From Nocardia sp. CDC159 (GTDB lineage Bacteria > Actinomycetota > Actinomycetes > Mycobacteriales > Mycobacteriaceae), in assembly GCF_023740735.1 (NCBI RefSeq), contig NZ_JAMRXH010000026.1, forward strand, positions 1-64,000: DNA of 64,000 nucleotides. The letters run 5' to 3'. The number at the start of each line of letters is the position of its first letter. Position 1 is the first letter of the stretch. Under the pieces are notes generated by a model. That model was given only the letters and a program-made list of their open reading frames with translations, did no database searches and was not told where the DNA came from. The position numbers and the translations under genes were made by a program. Below, in pieces: positions 53,463-60,963 of the stretch.

Positions 53463-54552
53463 ATACCAGAAGGAGAAGGAGGACGTCCTCGACGCGGTGC
53501 ACACCGTCTTCGAATCCGGTCAGCTGATCCTCGGCGACAGTGTGCGCGGATTCGAGCGCGAGTTCGCGGCCTACCACGGTGTTGCGCACTGCACCGGCGT
53601 CGACAACGGTACCAACGCGGTGCAGCTGGCGCTGGAGGCGATCGGGGTCGGGTCCGGCGACGAGGTCGTCACGGTATCCAACACCGCCGCACCCACGGTC
53701 GTCGCGATCGTGGGAACGGGCGCGACCCCGGTCTTCGTCGACGTGCGGGCCGAGGACTACCTGATGGACACCGACCAGGTCGCCGCCGCGATCGGCCCGC
53801 GTACGAAGGCCATTGTGCCCGTGCATCTGTACGGTCAATGCGTCGATATGGATCCGCTGCGGCGGCTGGCCGCCGAACACGGCATCGCGATCGTCGAGGA
53901 CTGCGCCCAGGCTCACGGCGCCCGCTACCGGGGTCGCCTGGCGGGCACCATGTCCGATGCGGCGGCCTTCTCGTTCTATCCGACCAAGGTGCTCGGCGCC
54001 TACGGCGACGGCGGTGCGGTGATCACCGCGGACGAGGCGGTCGACCGCAACCTGAAACAGCTGCGGTACTACGGCATGGACCGGGTCTACTACGTGGTCC
54101 GCACGCCCGGACACAATGCGCGACTGGACGAACTGCAGGCCGAGATCCTGCGCCGCAAGCTGGGCCGCCTCGACGACTACATCGCCGGACGCAACGCGGT
54201 CGCGCAGCGCTATCGTGAGGGCCTCGGCGATCTGGCCGAATCGCACGGATTGCTGCTTCCCGCAACCAATCCCGGCAATACCCACGTCTATTACGTCTAT
54301 GTGGTGCGCCACCCGCGGCGGGACGCGATCATCGAGGCACTGCGCGAACACGACATCTTCCTGAACATCAGTTATCCGTGGCCGGTGCATACCATGTCCG
54401 GCTTCGCGCACCTGGGCTGGCGCACGGGACAGCTGCCGGTCACCGAGCGGCTGGCGAACGAAATCTTCTCGCTGCCCATGTATCCGGCGCTCACCGAGGC
54501 CGACCAGGACCGCGTCATCGAGGCATTGCGTAATACGTTGGCGGGGCTGTGA
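53431..54552 (+). CDS. NDP-sugar aminotransferase, DegT/DnrJ/EryC1 family
   Basis: A 373-aa PLP enzyme starting at ATG 53431, with AGGAG eight bases upstream inside the rmlA end. The PLP Lys is in FSFYPTKVLGAYGDGGA, the cofactor Asp in IVEDCAQAHGA, and DNGTNAVQLALEA binds phosphate. DnrJ/DnmJ-type members transaminate C-3 of a 2-deoxy-3-keto sugar. Context (2,3-dehydratase next, 3,5-epimerase in the divergent operon) supports C-3 amination, as in daunosamine-like sugars. It overlaps the dehydratase gene (GTGA). Confidence 0.93.
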   Translation: MTIRVWDYLPEYQKEKEDVLDAVHTVFESGQLILGDSVRGFEREFAAYHGVAHCTGVDNGTNAVQLALEAIGVGSGDEVVTVSNTAAPTVVAIVGTGATPVFVDVRAEDYLMDTDQVAAAIGPRTKAIVPVHLYGQCVDMDPLRRLAAEHGIAIVEDCAQAHGARYRGRLAGTMSDAAAFSFYPTKVLGAYGDGGAVITADEAVDRNLKQLRYYGMDRVYYVVRTPGHNARLDELQAEILRRKLGRLDDYIAGRNAVAQRYREGLGDLAESHGLLLPATNPGNTHVYYVYVVRHPRRDAIIEALREHDIFLNISYPWPVHTMSGFAHLGWRTGQLPVTERLANEIFSLPMYPALTEADQDRVIEALRNTLAGL

Positions 54553-55931
54553 TCACGCGGTCGGTACGGACCCGCTCCAACGAGGATCTGTCCGATCGGT
54601 TGGCGTTGTCCGCGGCGGCCACCGACGCGGGAGCGTGGCTGCGGACCGCGGATTTTCCGGACTGGCTGGCCGAGCGGGCGGCGGCCAACCGTTTCCAGGT
54701 GCGGCGTATTCCCTTCCGAGAGCTGGATTCCTGGTATTTCGCCTCCGATACCGGGAACCTGCGGCATCGCACCGGCAAGTTCTTCAGCGTCGAGGGTTTG
54801 TCGGTGCGGGTGGACGAGGGCACGGCGGGGGAGTGGCAGCAGCCGATCATCGTGCAGCCCGAGGTCGGAATCCTGGGCATCCTCGCCAAGGAATTCGACG
54901 GGGTGCTGCACTTTCTGATGCAGGCCAAGATGGAACCGGGCAACCGCAACCTGCTGCAGCTGTCGCCGACCGTTCAGGCCACCCGCAGCAACTACACCGG
55001 GGTGCATCGCGGCGGCGCGGTGCGATACCTCTCGCATTTCACCCGACCCGGTGCGTGCCGGGTACTCGCCGATGTGCTGCAATCCGAGCACGGCGCGTGG
55101 TTCTACCGCAAATCGAATCGAAACATGTTGGTGGAGACCGTCGACGACGTCGCGGTGCATCCCGATTTCTGCTGGCTCACCCTGGGGCAGATCGGCCGCC
55201 TGCTGCGCGCGGACAATGTCGTGAACATGGATTCGCGCACCGTGATCGCGACCTTCCCGATGAACGGGACCGGCGCGGTGGCACTGCATTCGGATGCCGA
55301 ACTGCAATCCTGGTTCACCGCTGAGCGGGCCCGCCACGATGTGCAGGCCGAGCGGATGCCGCTGGCCGAGGTGGCGGGCTGGGAGCGCGGTGAATCCCAG
55401 CTCGGCCGGGCCGACGAGAAGTTCTTCCGGCTCGTCGCGGTCGCGGTCCAGGCGGGCAATCGGGAGGTCACCGCGTGGACGCAGCCACTGTTCGAACCGA
55501 TCGGACAGGGGATCGCTGCCTTCGTCTTCCGCCGCATCGACGGTGTACCGCACGTGCTGGTGCAGGCGAAGGTGGAGGCGGGTTTTCTCGACACCGTCGA
55601 ATTGGCGCCGACCGTGCAGTGTGTGCCGTCGAACTGGGATCGGCTGCCACCTTTTCTGGAGGTGGTGCTGGGTGCCACGCGGGACCGAATCCGCTACGAC
55701 GTCGTGCATTCCGAGGAGGGTGGTCGGTTTCTCAACGCGGAGAGTCGCTATATGTTCGTCGAGGCAGATCTGCCGCTCACACCCCCGCCTGGCTATTGCT
55801 GGGCTACCCCCGCGCAGTTGAATTGGTTCGCGGGGCACGGGCACTATCTGAATGTTCAGGCCCGGACCCTGCTCGCGAACCTGAACGCGGGGGCCGTCTC
55901 ACTCAATCGCGATTTCGCGCATCAGATGTGA
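54549..55931 (+). CDS. NDP-hexose 2,3-dehydratase
   Basis: A 460-aa enzyme that removes the C-2 hydroxyl of dTDP-4-keto-6-deoxyglucose. It consists of two homologous halves (Hexose_dehydrat), seen as FRELDSWYFASDTGNLRHRT and, later, LLQLSPTVQATRSNYTG in the first half, with LAEVAGWERGESQLGRADE and ELAPTVQCVPSNWDRL in the second. Length and doubling match DnmT/EvaB. Last gene of the PKS operon; a perfect hairpin lies just after it. Confidence 0.95.
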   Translation: MITRSVRTRSNEDLSDRLALSAAATDAGAWLRTADFPDWLAERAAANRFQVRRIPFRELDSWYFASDTGNLRHRTGKFFSVEGLSVRVDEGTAGEWQQPIIVQPEVGILGILAKEFDGVLHFLMQAKMEPGNRNLLQLSPTVQATRSNYTGVHRGGAVRYLSHFTRPGACRVLADVLQSEHGAWFYRKSNRNMLVETVDDVAVHPDFCWLTLGQIGRLLRADNVVNMDSRTVIATFPMNGTGAVALHSDAELQSWFTAERARHDVQAERMPLAEVAGWERGESQLGRADEKFFRLVAVAVQAGNREVTAWTQPLFEPIGQGIAAFVFRRIDGVPHVLVQAKVEAGFLDTVELAPTVQCVPSNWDRLPPFLEVVLGATRDRIRYDVVHSEEGGRFLNAESRYMFVEADLPLTPPPGYCWATPAQLNWFAGHGHYLNVQARTLLANLNAGAVSLNRDFAHQM

Positions 55932-55938
55932 AATGCGA

Positions 55939-55966
55939 TACCGGCGCCCGCGGGGGCGCCGGTATT
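55939..55966. terminator. Bidirectional hairpin terminator
   Basis: ATACCGGCGCCC at 55939-55950 and GGGCGCCGGTAT at 55955-55966 form a perfect 12-bp stem with a 4-nt loop. It lies between the stops of the 2,3-dehydratase and the convergent response regulator, so it should end both transcripts. Confidence 0.8.
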
Positions 55967-55968
55967 CC

Positions 55969-56688
55969 TCAGGCGACGAAACGGAAACCGATTCCGCGCA
56001 CGGTGGCGATCCACTCGCCGTTTCCGATTTTCCGGCGGAGACTGTTGATATGGGTATCGATGGTCCGGCCGGACATCGACCCGTGCCAGATTTCCTCCGC
56101 GATGGTGCTGCGCTCGATCACTTGACCGGGGTTCGCGACAAGCAGCACCAGCAGATCGAATTCCTTGCGGGTCAACCGAACCGGGCGGCCCACCAATTCG
56201 ACCCGCCGATTGGCGACATCGACCGACAGCGACCCGTGCTGAATGCGATCCGCGGGCGCGGATGTCGGATGCCACTGGGCGGGATGGAATCTGCGCAATA
56301 CCGCCTCCACGCGCGCGATCAGCTCCCGCGTGCCGTAGGGCTTGGTGATGTAATCGTCTGCGCCGGCGCGCAATCCGAGCACCCGGTCCAGATCCGACTC
56401 CCGAGCGGTCACGATGATGATCGGAACCACGCTGGCCTCCCGGATCGCGCGGCAGAGCTGGATACCCTCCAGATCCGGCAGGTCCAAATCGAGCATTACC
56501 AGGTCGGCCGCGTGATAGCGCTCCAGTGCGTCGCCCGCGGTGTCGACTGCGGTGACCGTGTAGCCATGTCTTGCCAGTCGTTCGCTGAGCGAATCCCGAT
56601 CGGTCTTGTTACTTTCGGCAAGCAAAATGTTGTGGGTCACCGAACGCTGGTCGGCTTCCACGCAACGCAATCCCATCAACCCCTCCAA
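55969..56688 (-). CDS. OmpR-type atypical response regulator
   Basis: A 239-aa DNA-binding regulator from ATG 56688 (ATG 56676 or a GTG near 56640 are possible). The receiver domain keeps the phosphoacceptor Asp (VMLDLDLPDLEG, Asp67), Thr (IIVTARES) and Lys (DDYITKPY), but the first acidic pair reads LLAESN instead of DD. The C-terminal winged helix is clear (LTRKEFDLLVLLVANPG, TIDTHINSLRRKIG). No histidine kinase is nearby. It is like JadR1-type regulators in angucycline clusters, which respond to the end product rather than phosphorylation. Confidence 0.9.
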   Translation of the reverse strand: MEGLMGLRCVEADQRSVTHNILLAESNKTDRDSLSERLARHGYTVTAVDTAGDALERYHAADLVMLDLDLPDLEGIQLCRAIREASVVPIIIVTARESDLDRVLGLRAGADDYITKPYGTRELIARVEAVLRRFHPAQWHPTSAPADRIQHGSLSVDVANRRVELVGRPVRLTRKEFDLLVLLVANPGQVIERSTIAEEIWHGSMSGRTIDTHINSLRRKIGNGEWIATVRGIGFRFVA

Positions 56689-56802
56689 AACAAATCGCTA
56701 CCGTCCGTGCATTCGATGCATCGCGTTATCGGTGCCCACCCCCAGCCGAATCGATTGCGGCCCCATCGTTGTCGAGACCCTACTTCCTTTGTCCTCCGTT
56801 CG

Positions 56803-56835
56803 GGTGAAAGTGCCTTGTAGGCAGGGCATTTCACC
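56803..56835. promoter_or_regulatory. Nested palindrome between the two response regulators
   Basis: GGTGAAA at 56803-56809 pairs with TTTCACC at 56829-56835, and inside it TGCCT (56811-56815) pairs with AGGCA (56819-56823). A separate TGCAT-TCG-ATGCA lies at 56708-56720. These sit in the 286-bp divergent gap between the regulators, so they are candidates for operator sites or an RNA hairpin. No other clear signal is seen in the gap. Confidence 0.45.
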
Positions 56836-56974
56836 GTCGTACGGCGAAGGCTACCGTGTGGTACTGTCGGCGATGCCGCCGTCGTGGCGACTCTCGGTGC
56901 GGCGGACGTTCCACGCGGGGCGCGATTGCCCTGGTCGCCTGTTCGACTGCAAGAAACCTCGGGGGGTGTTCCAC

Positions 56975-57700
56975 GTGCAATTCGATCGATGGCTCGCCGG
57001 ACAGCGAATTCTGATCGCGGACGGAAATGTGGCGTCTCGAACGGAATTGGCGAGATACCTTGTGCGTCACGGGTATACGGTGACAGAGGCGGAATCCGGA
57101 ACGGAGGCCATCGAGGGTTCGGGCGACTGCGATCTGGTGGTCGTGAACCTGGAGCTTCCGGATGTGGACGGGCTGTATGTCTGCCGAGTCGTCGCCGACG
57201 ACAGCGTGCCGATCATCGCGACGGCCGAACGCAAGTCGGAGCTGGACTGTGTGCTGGCGCTGCAGGCCGGCGCCGACGACTACGCCGCCAAGCCCTACCA
57301 TCTGGCCGAGTTCGCGGCCCGGGTCGACGCCCTGATATGGCGCCGGTCGAACCGGTTGGCCGTCGCGGAGCCGACCTTCGAACACGGGCCGCTGCGCATC
57401 GATGTGCGTGCCCGCGAGGTCACGGTATACGACCGCCGAATCGAGCTGACTCGCAAGGAGTTCGACCTGTTGGTGCTGCTGTCGGAGTACTGCGGCCAGG
57501 TGGTGCCCCGCGGGCAGATCATGCGCACGGTCTGGGGCCACACCTGGTCGCGGCGCACCACCGACACCCATATCAGCAGCCTGCGCGCCAAACTCGGCCT
57601 CAGCGAATGGATCGTGTCGGTCCGCGGGGTCGGCTTCAAACTGGTCTGCGAGGCGCACTGGTCCGCCGCCCCGCCGAATCCCATGGCGGAGACGGGCTGA
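56975..57700 (+). CDS. OmpR-type atypical response regulator lacking the phosphoacceptor Asp
   Basis: A 241-aa regulator from GTG 56975, with a GGGGGG box eight bases upstream; GTG 56966 is an alternative, and the long open frame above it is not coding. The receiver's phosphorylation site reads VVVNLELPDVDG, with Asn (residue 58) in place of Asp; the first acidic pair reads LIADGN. Lys is kept (DDYAAKPY). The winged helix is intact (LTRKEFDLLVLLSEYCGQ, TTDTHISSLRAKLG). It cannot be switched by normal phosphorylation and probably senses a ligand. It is a divergent paralogue of the regulator at 55969. Confidence 0.9.
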   Translation: MQFDRWLAGQRILIADGNVASRTELARYLVRHGYTVTEAESGTEAIEGSGDCDLVVVNLELPDVDGLYVCRVVADDSVPIIATAERKSELDCVLALQAGADDYAAKPYHLAEFAARVDALIWRRSNRLAVAEPTFEHGPLRIDVRAREVTVYDRRIELTRKEFDLLVLLSEYCGQVVPRGQIMRTVWGHTWSRRTTDTHISSLRAKLGLSEWIVSVRGVGFKLVCEAHWSAAPPNPMAETG

Positions 57701-57728
57701 CCGCGCGCCGGAAGCCGTTGCCACCGTG

Positions 57729-58412
57729 TCAGTTCCGGTCGCGGCGGAAGACGTCGGTCGGTCGCGGAGTCCCCTCGATGGTGACGACGTCGACACACCT
57801 GCCGACATTGCGGTTCTCGGCGGCCTCCCGAACAAGGGCGTCGGCCAGATCCACCCGCGAGGTGTAGCGGCCCGGAATGCTCGACGGCGCGATGGTGTAG
57901 TTGGTGATCCGGGAGCCGTCGAACAGGCCCGAGGCGCGGACGATGGTCCAGTCCAGGCCGCTGTTGCGGACCAGATGTTCCATGCGGCCCATGTCGTAGT
58001 AGGCGGTGCGGCCCAGGGTGAGCAGCAGCGGGAGCAGCACCGTCCGGAACATGAAAGTCTCGCCGGGAGCGGCCTTCCCGGCCACACAGACCGAGCTGAC
58101 GCACACCAGCCGCCGCACGTCGTGGGTCGTCATCGCCTTGATCATGCAGCCGAGGCCCTCGGAGAACACCGAAACCGGCTTTCTGGTATAGGTTCCGCCC
58201 AGCACCGAGATCACCGCGTCATGTCCGACCACCGCCCGCTCGACGGAATCGATATCGCGCGCGTCGGCGCGGACGACCTGTAATCCGGGGTCGGTGAACG
58301 GGAATTCCTCGGGTCGGCGCACCGCGGCGGTCACGGTGTGGCCCTTGTCGAGCGCTTGCTTGACGACGTGCAGTCCGGTCCGCCCCGCGGCACCGAAAAC
58401 GGTGAATTTCAC
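57729..58412 (-). CDS. NAD(P)-binding atypical SDR (NmrA-like)
   Basis: A 227-aa protein starting at GTG 58412. The N-terminal dinucleotide motif is VFGAAGRTGLHVVKQAL, and LVCVSSVCVAG and the WTIVRASGLFDG segment match NAD(P)-binding NmrA/YwnB-like proteins. The Tyr-x3-Lys catalytic motif is not evident. It starts 25 bp after the TetR gene and is probably cotranscribed with it. It may be a redox-sensing or small reductase protein; a direct role in the pathway is uncertain. Confidence 0.85.
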   Translation of the reverse strand: MKFTVFGAAGRTGLHVVKQALDKGHTVTAAVRRPEEFPFTDPGLQVVRADARDIDSVERAVVGHDAVISVLGGTYTRKPVSVFSEGLGCMIKAMTTHDVRRLVCVSSVCVAGKAAPGETFMFRTVLLPLLLTLGRTAYYDMGRMEHLVRNSGLDWTIVRASGLFDGSRITNYTIAPSSIPGRYTSRVDLADALVREAAENRNVGRCVDVVTIEGTPRPTDVFRRDRN

Positions 58413-58437
58413 CCGTTGCTCCTATTCGATTTCTCCG

Positions 58438-59046
58438 CTACCGGGAATGTCCGGTGAGCAGTGGAACGACCAGCGAGTCGATGATTCGTTCGTAGAATGC
58501 GCCGTCCACCGAACCGGCCTGATCGAGCAGGCGATAGAACACCATGGCCGGGACGATGTGGGCGATCAGTTCGGTATCGGCCTCGGGCGCGATCTCACCG
58601 CGCTCGCGGGCGCGTTCGACGATGGCGGTGTAGGCGGCCCGGCGCGGCTCGGCGATGACACGCTCGACGGTTTCGCGCAGCCGCGCATCGCGATTGACCG
58701 CGGAGGCGATGGCCGACAGCATCGCGTCGCGCGGACTGCTGCGGTCCAGATACATGGCGCCCACGGCCAGCAGGTCCGAGCGCAGGCTGCCGGTATCGGG
58801 CACGGGCTCGTCCCAGCCGAAGGATTGGATGGCGTCGCGGACGAGTTCGGCCTTGTCCTTCCAACGCCGGTAGACGGTGGCCCGCCCGGCGCCTGCCCGG
58901 CTGGCGATGGCGTCCATGGTCATTCGGTCGTAGCCGACCTCCGGGAGGATCTCGGCGACCGCGGCGAGCAGCATCCGATCCCGCTCCGGATCCCGGGGGC
59001 GGCCGGTCGGCTTCGGCTTGTTCTCGCCGTCTTGTTCTGACACCAC
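58438..59046 (-). CDS. TetR family transcriptional regulator
   Basis: A 202-aa repressor starting at GTG 59046 (or GTG 59043). The N-terminal helix-turn-helix is DAIASRAGAGRATVYRRWKDK, followed by a TetR C-terminal ligand domain (TetR_C-like) with AVNRDARLRETVERVI. It is divergent from the FAD oxidoreductase at 59157; an inverted repeat in the gap is a likely operator. It and the SDR gene form a small operon. Confidence 0.93.
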   Translation of the reverse strand: MVSEQDGENKPKPTGRPRDPERDRMLLAAVAEILPEVGYDRMTMDAIASRAGAGRATVYRRWKDKAELVRDAIQSFGWDEPVPDTGSLRSDLLAVGAMYLDRSSPRDAMLSAIASAVNRDARLRETVERVIAEPRRAAYTAIVERARERGEIAPEADTELIAHIVPAMVFYRLLDQAGSVDGAFYERIIDSLVVPLLTGHSR

Positions 59047-59070
59047 GCGGTCAGCCTAACCGCTGCGGAC

Positions 59071-59133
59071 TTACGAAACAAGTGTGTCTTGTATCGTATT
59101 TGAAAAACGAAATGAGACTGTATCGTTTCGTAA
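59071..59133. promoter_or_regulatory. Probable TetR operator region
   Basis: In the 110-bp gap between TetR and the FAD oxidoreductase, TTACGAAAC at 59071-59079 and GTTTCGTAA at 59125-59133 form a 9-bp inverted repeat. GTATCGT occurs twice as a direct repeat (59091 and 59120), and AACGA/TCGTTT half-sites lie between. The region is A/T-rich. TetR-family proteins commonly bind such divergent sites and repress both genes. Confidence 0.6.
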
Positions 59134-59156
59134 ATACGACGGATGGGAGAGACCAG

Positions 59157-60605
59157 GTGAGTGCAGGTCAGGGTGGATGGAGCAGGCGGTTCGAGCTGTC
59201 TCGTCGCCACTTGTTCGCGATCGGCGGGGGACTTGCGGTGGCGGCCTGCAGTCCCGTCGGCGGTGCGGAGCGGGCCGAGCCCGCCGACGACAGCGGGTTG
59301 CGGTCGGCGGTGCGGGGGCGGGTGCTGCTGCCCGGTGACGCGGGCTTCGATCGGGCCAGGACACCGTGGAATCTGACGGTCGACCAGTCGGTGCGCGCGG
59401 TGGTGGAGCCGGCCGACGCCGATGATGCGGTGGCCTTGGTTCGCTACGCCCGCGACACGGGTCGCGACCTGGCGGTGCAGCCCAACGGTCACAACCCGTC
59501 GGCCGCGGTGAACGGGACGATACTGGTGCGGACGCGCGCGCTGAACGAGCTCCGGATCGATCCCGCCACCCGCTCGGCGCGGGTGGGTGCGGGCGTGAGC
59601 TGGGGGCAGGTGCAGGCGGCCGCGAGCGGGCATGGCCTGACCGGTGTCGCGGGCAGCTCGCCCGCGGTTGGCGTCACCGGGTACACCCTCGGCGGTGGGC
59701 TCAGCTGGTTCGCCCGGCGCTTCGGCTGGGCGTCCGACAGCGTGACCGCCTTCGACATCGTCGACGCCGACGCCACGGCGCGGCGGGTGACGAAAACCTC
59801 GGATCCCGAACTGTTCTGGGCACTGCGCGGTGGCGGCGGCGACCACGCGCTGATCACCGCGACCGAGTTCGATCTGCATCCGGCCCCCGCGCTCTACGGC
59901 GGCAAGATGGTGTGGCCGGTGGCCCTCGCCGCGCGGGTGCTGGCGGCGTTCCGGGAGATCACCGCGTCCGCGCCGGACGAGCTGACGCTGTGGTGGAGCC
60001 TGCTGCGCGTCCCGGACGCCCCGCCGATGGTCGCGGTCGACCTGACCTACCTCGGCGAGGCGGGCGCGGCCGAGACCCTGCTGCGTCCCCTCGACCGCAT
60101 CGAGGGACGCCTGCGCGACACCCGGCGAAGCATGCCGCCAGCCGAGCTGGGGACCATCGTGGGCGAGCCCACCGATCCCAGTCCGATCAGCTCGCACATC
60201 GAGTTGTTGACCGCGCTCACCGACGCCGATGCCGTGAATCTGCTTGCCGAGCCGATGGATCCGCTGGTCGGCGTGCAGGTCCGCCATCTCGGCGGCGCGC
60301 TCGCGCGGCCGTCCGACAGTGCGGCGGGTGCGGTCACCGCGCCGTACTACCTCGGGCTGATCGCGGTCCAGCCGGCGCCCGCGGCCGCCGCCGCGAACGA
60401 GGACCGGGTGGCGAAATTTCTCGGCGCCCTCGAACAGTCCCGGAGTCGGCGAACGCCCCGGACCCTGCTCGGCCCGCGGCAGACGGCCGCGGACGCGTTC
60501 GGCTCGGACACGCTGAACCGCCTGCGTGACATCAAACGTCGCTCGGATCCGAAGGACCTGTTCCGGTCCAACTTCCCGGTGCTGAACGGTACCGCCGGTC
60601 GCTGA
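59157..60605 (+). CDS. Exported FAD-linked oxidoreductase (BBE/VAO type), Tat lipoprotein
   Basis: A 482-aa flavoprotein from GTG 59157, chosen for the GGGAGAG box. The N-terminus has a twin-arginine motif SRRHLFAIGGG and a lipobox-like LAVAACS, so it should be exported folded and anchored. The FAD domain shows VQPNGHNPSA (His for covalent FAD) and SPAVGVTGYTLGGGLSWF; the second attachment Cys of BBE enzymes is Ser (AGSSPAVG). The C-terminus ends DPKDLFRSNFPV (BBE domain). Aclacinomycin oxidoreductase is a related antibiotic enzyme that oxidises a sugar; a similar late step here is possible. TetR-controlled. Confidence 0.88.
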   Translation: MSAGQGGWSRRFELSRRHLFAIGGGLAVAACSPVGGAERAEPADDSGLRSAVRGRVLLPGDAGFDRARTPWNLTVDQSVRAVVEPADADDAVALVRYARDTGRDLAVQPNGHNPSAAVNGTILVRTRALNELRIDPATRSARVGAGVSWGQVQAAASGHGLTGVAGSSPAVGVTGYTLGGGLSWFARRFGWASDSVTAFDIVDADATARRVTKTSDPELFWALRGGGGDHALITATEFDLHPAPALYGGKMVWPVALAARVLAAFREITASAPDELTLWWSLLRVPDAPPMVAVDLTYLGEAGAAETLLRPLDRIEGRLRDTRRSMPPAELGTIVGEPTDPSPISSHIELLTALTDADAVNLLAEPMDPLVGVQVRHLGGALARPSDSAAGAVTAPYYLGLIAVQPAPAAAAANEDRVAKFLGALEQSRSRRTPRTLLGPRQTAADAFGSDTLNRLRDIKRRSDPKDLFRSNFPVLNGTAGR

Positions 60606-60963
60606 TCGCGGACAACTACTTCCCTCAACCGGATCTGTCAAGATCGGAAGCGGGAGTTAGTCATCTGATCTATCAACGAAACTATTTGGTGTGAAACGTG
60701 TTACGGTGATCAAAGGAGCCGGCCGTCCGGCGGGGGCGAGGTACGAAAGGTTTGCTTCCCGAGTCCTGGCATTGCGGTGCAACGGATCCCGATGCTCACC
60801 ACCACCTCGTTCTCCGTGGCTCGCTGCGTGGCTCCAGTTGTTGAAACCCGAATCAGTCTGTCCGGCAGTGCAACTGCCGGAACGTGCGATGCGGAGGTGA
60901 AGCGCCGTGTTCGTCGTGGGTCGTGCGACGACCCACATCCCTGCGAACGGTTAGGAGTGGCTG
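60606..60963. promoter_or_regulatory. mmpL leader with two perfect 9-bp palindromes
   Basis: The 358-bp gap between the FAD oxidoreductase and the MmpL gene has no gene. It contains two matching structures: TCCGGCAGT-GCA-ACTGCCGGA at 60861-60881 and GTGGGTCGT-GCG-ACGACCCAC at 60916-60936. Each is a 9-bp stem with a 3-nt loop, and their centres are 55 bp apart. The second lies 27 bp before the start codon. They may be RNA hairpins in the leader or twin operators. Confidence 0.5.

Noticed and set aside
60657..60938. Small open frames between the FAD oxidoreductase and MmpL genes
   Set aside because: They lack ribosome-binding sites and motifs, and they cross two strong palindromes better explained as regulatory structures.
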